DNA from: Planctomycetaceae bacterium
GTDB lineage: Bacteria; Planctomycetota; Phycisphaerae; Phycisphaerales; SM1A02
Direction: 5' to 3'
Assembly (NCBI GenBank): GCA_027488265.1
Contig: JAIYCA010000078.1
Span: 1-9,822 of the forward strand
DNA length: 9,822 bases
Each line of letters begins with the position of its first letter. Within the stretch, counting starts at the first letter, position 1. Below the pieces are notes generated by a model. The model searched no databases, had not been told where the DNA came from, and saw only the letters and a list, made by a program, of their open reading frames with translations. The translations under genes and the position numbers were made by a program. Positions 6,328 through 9,822 of the stretch are shown here, one piece after another.

Positions 6328-7190
6328 TTGAACAGCCAGTAGCTGGAGGGCTTGCCGCGCCACTTTTCCAGATTGGCGTGCGGAGCCAGTTCCTTGATCG
6401 CTGCGGCGTACGATACACTGCCAGCCTTCTCGACCTTGGTCAGCTTGCGTCCGCAGATCACGGCGTCCTTGCTGCCAGCGGCGGCGATCAGTTCCCCCAA
6501 GATCACCTTGCGGCGATCCTCGGCGGCTTCAATCTCTTTGGCGAGGTCATCGTACTCTGCCAGCTTCTGGCGCAGGGCAGGCGTGTCCAGAAGCTCCCGG
6601 CTGGTATCCTCCACAGCTTCGTCGCAGATCGACAGGAACTCCTGATAGAAGGCGTGCAGCTTCGGCATGATGTCGGCGATCATGGCCGGGTCATACGCGA
6701 CCTCTTCCAGCGCCTCGCCGAACGGCGACCACTGCCAGAAGTAGCACTTGGTGCGCTCCGTGACGTACATCTGCACCTGCATCTGGACCATGTAGTGCGG
6801 CTGATCCACCGCCGCCTTAAAGGAGGGGTATTCGTTGTTGCGGAGGCCGAACGGGCATTTGATCTCCAGCAGGGCATCGTCGGAAACGAACCGATCAGGG
6901 CTGGCCCCGATCCACGTCTCTTGCGGGTGGACGATGAACGAGGCCGGGTAAGTCTCAAGGCCCGTGCGGTATTCAAAGGCTTCGCGGGCCTCTTCCTCGT
7001 GGCTCTGGCCCCACTGAGTGGCGATGTTGCCCACGAACTCGCTGGGAAGGCCCTGATAGGCACGCACCATGCGGCGCATCGCTTCACTGCGGGAGGTGTT
7101 GGGGTCAAGGCCAAGGGCTGCGCCAGCCATCGACCCGGTGATGCGTCCCTTGCGAGCGGAAAACCACTCTTCTGATCTCTGTTCCATCAT
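6324..7190 (-). CDS. YqaJ / lambda-exonuclease-type recombination nuclease
   Basis: 288 aa. The N-terminal YqaJ signature is QRSEEWFSARKGRITGS (4-20); then come WGQSHEEEAREAFE (60-73), GASPDRFV with D99, LLEIKCP with E109 and K111, and the helix YMVQMQVQMYV. D99-E109-K111 is the metal-binding core of this PD-(D/E)XK family, which includes lambda Exo. Such enzymes degrade one strand of duplex ends 5' to 3', leaving 3' single strands for annealing. About 65 extra C-terminal residues form a coiled coil (about 210-235) and a conserved tail ending SSYWLFK. Two tandem ATGs are possible: 7190 forms an ATGA overlap with the HNH stop, while 7187 is better spaced (six bases) from AAGGA. With the Sak4-like ATPase and SSB-like protein upstream it makes a complete phage recombination set. 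The family call is firm. Confidence 0.93.
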   Translation of the reverse strand: MMEQRSEEWFSARKGRITGSMAGAALGLDPNTSRSEAMRRMVRAYQGLPSEFVGNIATQWGQSHEEEAREAFEYRTGLETYPASFIVHPQETWIGASPDRFVSDDALLEIKCPFGLRNNEYPSFKAAVDQPHYMVQMQVQMYVTERTKCYFWQWSPFGEALEEVAYDPAMIADIMPKLHAFYQEFLSICDEAVEDTSRELLDTPALRQKLAEYDDLAKEIEAAEDRRKVILGELIAAAGSKDAVICGRKLTKVEKAGSVSYAAAIKELAPHANLEKWRGKPSSYWLFK

Positions 7191-7642
7191 TCATCCTTAT
7201 GTTCATCTTTGTGGCATTGGGTGCATAGCCAGATCACGTCCAATGGCTTGGTGTAGTCGTGATGGTGTGCATGTATTTTGCGGCTGATTTCATGTTTTCC
7301 GCACTTTGAGCAGAAATTTGGTTTCTTTATCAAACCCCTACTAACTGAACGGTTAAGAATAGTGTGTGCCGCTTTTTTTTCTGGAAAAACGCCCTCCCAC
7401 TTTTTTCTGCTGCCGTTCATTGCAGCTTTTCCGGCTTCGGTTTTTTGATAACGCTTATGACGCTCCCTTACCCTTGGGTCTTCTTGAAATCTTTTCGCAT
7501 CATAAGACTTATAATATTCAGCTTTCTCCTCTCTGTTCTCCCGAACCTTTTTTTTGTGACATTCCTTACATCTGCTTGGGAGGCTGATGTAAAACTCAGC
7601 GACGTCACTTGTCACGCCGCAGACCTTGCATGTGTTTGTCAT
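7187..7642 (-). CDS. HNH endonuclease, probably a free-standing homing-type gene
   Basis: 151 aa from the ATG at 7642. An N-terminal four-cysteine finger (C5/C8 with C25/C28) precedes a long basic helical region (REDP-like repeats: EDPRVRERHKRYQKT) that probably grips DNA. The C-terminal catalytic part has FCSKCG (C111/C114), HAHHHDY (124-130), KPLDVIWLC (132-140) and CHKDEH (143-148): a zinc-bound HNH core. Upstream in-frame ATGs exist at 7651 and 7663 but lie within the promoter. The gene is markedly AT-rich (99 of 240 bases G+C at 7321-7560 by hand count; 80 of 120 in two samples from the genes on either side), sits in the operon's one gap, and has its own promoter. These are typical signs of a mobile intruder. 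Enzymes of this family nick or cut related DNA and spread their gene. It ends in an ATGA overlap with the exonuclease gene. Confidence 0.9.
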   Translation of the reverse strand: MTNTCKVCGVTSDVAEFYISLPSRCKECHKKKVRENREEKAEYYKSYDAKRFQEDPRVRERHKRYQKTEAGKAAMNGSRKKWEGVFPEKKAAHTILNRSVSRGLIKKPNFCSKCGKHEISRKIHAHHHDYTKPLDVIWLCTQCHKDEHKDE

Positions 7643-7663
7643 GGCCCCCATGATAGGGGCCAT
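7641..7663. repeat. Perfect 8-base inverted repeat over the HNH promoter and start
   Basis: ATGGCCCC and GGGGCCAT flank a 7-base centre. On the - strand that centre is TATCATG, so the -10 box lies exactly between the arms, and one arm ends on the start codon. It is a good candidate operator for a dimeric repressor. As RNA from the upstream operon transcript it could also fold into a hairpin that hides the ATG. Confidence 0.5.
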
Positions 7664-7678
7664 AACGGTATTAGTCAA
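7650..7678 (-). promoter_or_regulatory. Sigma-70-type promoter for the HNH gene
   Basis: On the - strand, TTGACT (7678-7673) is followed by a 17-base spacer and TATCAT (7655-7650), each 5 of 6 to the consensus. Transcription would begin about seven bases further on, at or next to the A of the ATG at 7642, so the message may be leaderless. A perfect inverted repeat covers the -10 box. Confidence 0.6.
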
Positions 7679-7687
7679 GAAATCCCA

Positions 7688-8314
7688 TTAAAAGGGTATC
7701 TCGTCGTCGATGGTGCGGTTGGCCTTGGCCGCGCCAGACGCAGAAGTGCGCTGCGCGTGGTCCATCTCAGCCTTGCCGCGTTCGATCTCTTCCGGCGTCG
7801 AGACCTTGCCAGTCTGGCGCGACGACACAGCGCCAACCCAGTTGCCACGGTTCATCTCGCCAGTCATGGCGTCCTTCATGGACCAGACCATGACCTTGAT
7901 GATCATCGGCTTGTTGGTCAAGTGGAGCGTCATGCCTTCGTCGGTCGGCAGGCCGGGCTTCGACAGGAGCTTGCCGCCAGCGTTCAGGTCGATGGCACCC
8001 AGCATCAGCTTGGCCTTGTCGCGCTTCGCTGCCACCTTGTCCGGCTTGGCGCGCGGGTCGGCGTCGGTCACCCAGAGCTTCTGGAACACCTTGCGGTTCT
8101 CAAAGTCTTCGGGCTGGAGAACGGACCAGCGCAGGGAGATGAAGCGGTTGCCCTGCTGATCCTTGTCCCACTTGGCCTCGTCGATAGCCGCCAACACCGA
8201 GGTGTCGTTCGGGATCGGCTGCATGTTGCCGCCACCAGCGTCGAACGAGCCGTCAGTCTTGTCTGCCGCTCTCTCGCCCGTGGACAGGCCCCAGAAATCG
8301 AAATCGTCGCTCAT
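7688..8314 (-). CDS. Phage single-stranded-DNA-binding-like protein with acidic SSB tip
   Basis: 208 aa. The last residues, DDEIPF, closely match the acidic C-terminal tip of bacterial SSB (DDDIPF in E. coli), which recruits replication and repair partners. It follows a flexible Ser/Ala/Lys-rich stretch (about 178-200), as in SSB. The body (about 38-175) is beta-rich with DQQGNRFISLRWSVLQPEDF, KVFQKLWVTD and KPMIIKVMVWSMKD, in line with an OB-fold-like phage SSB (DUF669-type proteins occupy the same place beside Sak4 ATPases); I am not certain of the exact family. It starts in an ATGA overlap with the ATPase gene and has AAGGGG upstream. It probably coats the 3' tails made by the exonuclease and works with the neighbouring ATPase. 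The fold is inferred; the tip is seen directly. Confidence 0.8.
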   Translation of the reverse strand: MSDDFDFWGLSTGERAADKTDGSFDAGGGNMQPIPNDTSVLAAIDEAKWDKDQQGNRFISLRWSVLQPEDFENRKVFQKLWVTDADPRAKPDKVAAKRDKAKLMLGAIDLNAGGKLLSKPGLPTDEGMTLHLTNKPMIIKVMVWSMKDAMTGEMNRGNWVGAVSSRQTGKVSTPEEIERGKAEMDHAQRTSASGAAKANRTIDDEIPF

Positions 8315-9069
8315 GCTTTTTCCCCTTTGGTGATGTATGCGGCCAGCGGGTTCTCGCCCTGCTTAACCTCAAGTGGCTCGGTGATGCCGAAACGGTTCTT
8401 CGACACGTTCGCGGACATCGCGTGACAAACCAACTGGCGGTCGCCAGTCGAGATCGCCTTCTTAACGTCACCGTCGCCTTTGGTGAACATCTCAAGACGC
8501 AGGAAGCCCACCAGATCGACGTTGTCGACGTACGGCTGCATGGACTTGTCGTGCATCCGCATGGTGTAGCGGGTGTACTGGTTGCCGTCCGGCGGGCTGA
8601 CGGTCGAGGTGTCAGCGTGGGACAGGAACACCACGTTCATGCCGCGATCCAGCAGGTACTCGCAGCCCTTGCGCAGGCGGCGGTGCTGGGACGACACCAT
8701 GTTGTAGCCCGCGCCATAGCCGCCGAGGGCTTGGTTGATGCTCTTGGGCTTGTTGGGGTCAGTGTCCACCACCCAGTCCGTGAACATTGTGTCCAGCGTG
8801 GAAACCGTGTCGATGACGACGGTCTCGTACGCGTGATCCTCTTTGGCCAGCGCCCACAACTGGGGCCACAGGTCTTCGACGGATTTCAGCACGGGGAACG
8901 CGTCAGGCACGGCGCTGTGCATGATCGACTTCAGGCCGTCTTCGGCGCGAATGAAGATCGGTTTGGGGAAGGTGGCTCCAAGGGAGGTCTTCCCAAGGCC
9001 CGCTTCACCGATGATGGTGACAGCCAGCGGGCGCGGCTTTGGTTTCGAGATTTGTTCTAATACCGACAT
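8311..9069 (-). CDS. Sak4-like RecA-fold ATPase (AAA_24), phage recombinase
   Basis: 252 aa. Walker A is GEAGLGKTS (21-29); the Walker B strand is TVVIDTV with D87. FIRAEDG (39-45) and VVFLSHAD in the second half fit the single-domain RecA-like family typified by phage Sak4. Those proteins bind single-stranded DNA and promote annealing with help from a partner SSB. Length agrees with the family. The start has a perfect AAGGAG five bases before the ATG, and a sigma-70-type promoter lies 25 bases further upstream, so this is the first gene of the operon. Its stop overlaps the SSB-like start as ATGA, supporting a functional pair. The C-terminus (GENPLAAYITKGEKA) is the usual short tail. DnaB-type helicase or RadA functions are less likely given the short length. 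Confidence 0.9.
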   Translation of the reverse strand: MSVLEQISKPKPRPLAVTIIGEAGLGKTSLGATFPKPIFIRAEDGLKSIMHSAVPDAFPVLKSVEDLWPQLWALAKEDHAYETVVIDTVSTLDTMFTDWVVDTDPNKPKSINQALGGYGAGYNMVSSQHRRLRKGCEYLLDRGMNVVFLSHADTSTVSPPDGNQYTRYTMRMHDKSMQPYVDNVDLVGFLRLEMFTKGDGDVKKAISTGDRQLVCHAMSANVSKNRFGITEPLEVKQGENPLAAYITKGEKA

Positions 9070-9074
9070 GTTGT

Positions 9075-9080
9075 CTCCTT
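9075..9080 (-). promoter_or_regulatory. Ribosome binding site AAGGAG for the Sak4-like gene
   Basis: Read on the - strand, AAGGAG stands five bases before the ATG at 9069. This is the strongest ribosome site of the - strand operon and lies at its first gene. Confidence 0.8.
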
Positions 9081-9090
9081 CTCAACGCTC

Positions 9091-9119
9091 TTGAAGTTAG
9101 ATGCAGCTTGTGCGATTGT
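9091..9119 (+). promoter_or_regulatory. Possible divergent promoter for the HTH / Prim-Pol genes
   Basis: TTGAAG (9091-9096), a 17-base spacer and GATTGT (9114-9119) give a weak sigma-70-like match. Start would be near 9126, before the AAAGGA at 9138-9143. The -10 match is poor, so a different or activated promoter is equally possible. Confidence 0.3.
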
Positions 9120-9122
9120 CAA
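9094..9122 (-). promoter_or_regulatory. Main promoter of the replication/recombination operon
   Basis: On the - strand a perfect TTGACA (9122-9117), a 17-base spacer and TAACTT (9099-9094; matching the conserved T, A and final T) precede the operon. The predicted start near 9087 leaves a leader of about 18 bases with the AAGGAG site. It overlaps the weaker + strand promoter candidate, so the two directions may compete. Confidence 0.6.
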
Positions 9123-9154
9123 CAGGCTACGTTCACGAAAGGAACAAACTCAAA

Positions 9155-9364
9155 ATGTCGAAAGTCACAAATATCAGAGACGCCATCACAGAACAGATCG
9201 CCCGCGTGCGCGAGGCACTGAAGGATCGCGTCCACTCCAAGGTAGCCGAAGCGACCGGGCTGCACGTCAACACCGTTCGCAACATCGCCAACAACAGCAA
9301 CCAGAAGTTCTCGCTGTCGACCATTGAGAAGCTGGAAAAATATCTCTTTGGCGACAAGGCGTAA
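9155..9364 (+). CDS. Small helix-turn-helix DNA-binding protein (Cro/XRE-like regulator)
   Basis: 69 aa from the ATG at 9155, preceded by AAAGGA (9138-9143) at a rather long 11-base distance. An in-frame ATG at 9101 would lie inside the promoter region and adds an unconvincing basic leader. Residues 27-48 (HSKVAEATGLHVNTVRNIAN) are a clear helix-turn-helix: first helix SKVAEATG, turn GLH, recognition helix VNTVRNIAN. The rest is a helical bundle ending in a hydrophobic helix (SLSTIEKLEKYLF) that could support dimers. There is no second domain, so Cro size rather than CI size. It faces the operon across 85 bases and precedes the Prim-Pol gene by three bases, so it probably controls one or both early promoters. 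Its targets are inferred, not seen. Confidence 0.8.
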   Translation: MSKVTNIRDAITEQIARVREALKDRVHSKVAEATGLHVNTVRNIANNSNQKFSLSTIEKLEKYLFGDKA

Positions 9365-9367
9365 GGC

Positions 9368-9822
9368 ATGGAATACCGCATTTTTTGGGAGGCTGGATTT
9401 CGCGTTTTTGGGCTGTATGGCCGCGACAAGGACGGGAAATGCGAATGCGGAAACCCCAACTGCCCTGAGAAGTCCCTGTTCAAGCATCCACGGGTCTCGA
9501 ACTGGCAGCACACGCCTCACTGGTCGGAAGAGCAGTTTGAGACGATGGAATTGATGAAGCAGTTCAAGACTGGCTACGGCGTCTTGCTGCGCGGCTTCCT
9601 CGTTGTCGACGTGGATGCCCGCAACGGCGGCGTGACCAGCTTCATGAAGCTGCTGGAGGTGGTGCCGGAGCTTGCCGGGGCCGGACTGGTGGTCAACACC
9701 GGATCGGGCGGCGGCTCCAAGCACTACTACTTCAAGGTGCCGGAAGGCGTGTCGCTGGTGGTCAAGCTGAACGAATACCCCGGCTTGGACTTCAAGAGCG
9801 GCGCGGCTTTCGTGGTCGGGCC
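9368..9822 (+). CDS. Bifunctional DNA primase/polymerase (Prim-Pol), 5' part
   Basis: The frame is open from the ATG at 9368 to the end of the window (151 codons and two bases), so the gene is cut off by the edge. The start is supported by AAGG eight bases upstream and a three-base gap after the HTH stop. N-terminal residues include CECGNPNC (25-32) and FKHPRVSNW, the cysteine and KHP...W pattern typical of this family. The catalytic motifs are present: LVVDVDARNGG with D81 and D83, the TGSGGGSKHYYF segment with H119, and LDFKSGAAFVVG with D141. Archaeo-eukaryotic-primase-type Prim-Pol proteins make primers and can extend DNA; phage forms often carry a C-terminal helicase domain, which would lie outside this window. 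The protein probably starts replication of the phage genome. Confidence 0.9.
   Translation, partial: MEYRIFWEAGFRVFGLYGRDKDGKCECGNPNCPEKSLFKHPRVSNWQHTPHWSEEQFETMELMKQFKTGYGVLLRGFLVVDVDARNGGVTSFMKLLEVVPELAGAGLVVNTGSGGGSKHYYFKVPEGVSLVVKLNEYPGLDFKSGAAFVVG

Noticed and set aside
4482..7175. Long + strand frames at 4482-5510 and 6378-7175
   Set aside because: Both are antisense to well-supported genes and show no recognisable motif; high G+C suppresses stops.
7643..7678. Extended HNH N-terminus from TTG 7678 or ATGs at 7663 and 7651
   Set aside because: These codons overlap the promoter and inverted repeat, and the cysteine finger starts only after the ATG at 7642.
7364..9060. + strand frames at 7364-8425 and 8422-9060
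   Set aside because: They are antisense to the HNH, SSB-like and Sak4-like genes, which have family motifs and coupled starts.
9101..9154. Earlier ATG (9101) for the HTH protein
   Set aside because: It would start within the divergent promoter region without a ribosome site; the ATG at 9155 has AAAGGA upstream and begins a normal HTH protein.
1..9822. CRISPR array, tRNA, rRNA, insertion sequence or attachment site
   Set aside because: No regular repeat-spacer pattern, cloverleaf, transposase or duplicated end was found by reading; weak att sites cannot be excluded without the flanks.

Overview
The window looks like part of a tailed-phage genome or prophage. It holds the end of a structural (tail) region on the + strand, then a long replication and recombination operon on the - strand, then a divergent + strand pair: a small HTH regulator and a primase-polymerase. 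Most genes are GC-rich with G/C-heavy third codon positions. The style of the tail-fibre N-terminus and of the C-terminal repeat in the first gene recalls phages and prophages of Alphaproteobacteria. That host guess comes from remembered family resemblance, not a search. No terminase, portal, capsid, integrase or host gene is visible, so lifestyle cannot be decided.

Layout. 1-870: C-terminal part of a structural protein. 870-1778: tail fibre. 1788-2380: two small proteins behind the fibre. The + strand block then meets the - strand operon end to end, the two stop codons sharing four bases at 2377-2380. Reading the - strand from 9069 down to 2377: a Sak4-like RecA-fold ATPase, an SSB-like protein with an acidic tip, an HNH endonuclease, a YqaJ/lambda-type exonuclease, a 74-aa unknown, a zinc-ribbon/coiled-coil unknown, a probable PD-(D/E)XK protein, an SF2 DECH helicase with C-terminal zinc ribbons, a VRR-NUC nuclease and two small unknowns. 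Eight of the ten junctions overlap so that one stop runs into the next start (six of them as ATGA or TGATG). The exceptions are the 45-base gap before the HNH gene and the longer 17-35 base overlaps around the helicase and its neighbours. 9070-9154 is a divergent control region. 9155-9822 carries the HTH gene and the start of the Prim-Pol gene, which runs off the window.

How the genes may work together (inference): Prim-Pol primes and may copy DNA, the helicase remodels forks or recombination intermediates, the exonuclease makes 3' single strands, the SSB-like protein coats them, the Sak4-like ATPase supports annealing or strand exchange, and VRR-NUC or the other PD-(D/E)XK protein could process branches. 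The HNH gene is an obvious intruder: it is much more AT-rich, sits in the operon's only real gap, and has its own near-consensus promoter overlapped by a perfect inverted repeat.

Most worth a second look: the HNH promoter/palindrome with a predicted leaderless start, the sharp base-composition break in the tail fibre marking an exchangeable tip, and the three PD-(D/E)XK-type proteins in one operon. I did not find convincing evidence of an entirely new defence or mobile system.
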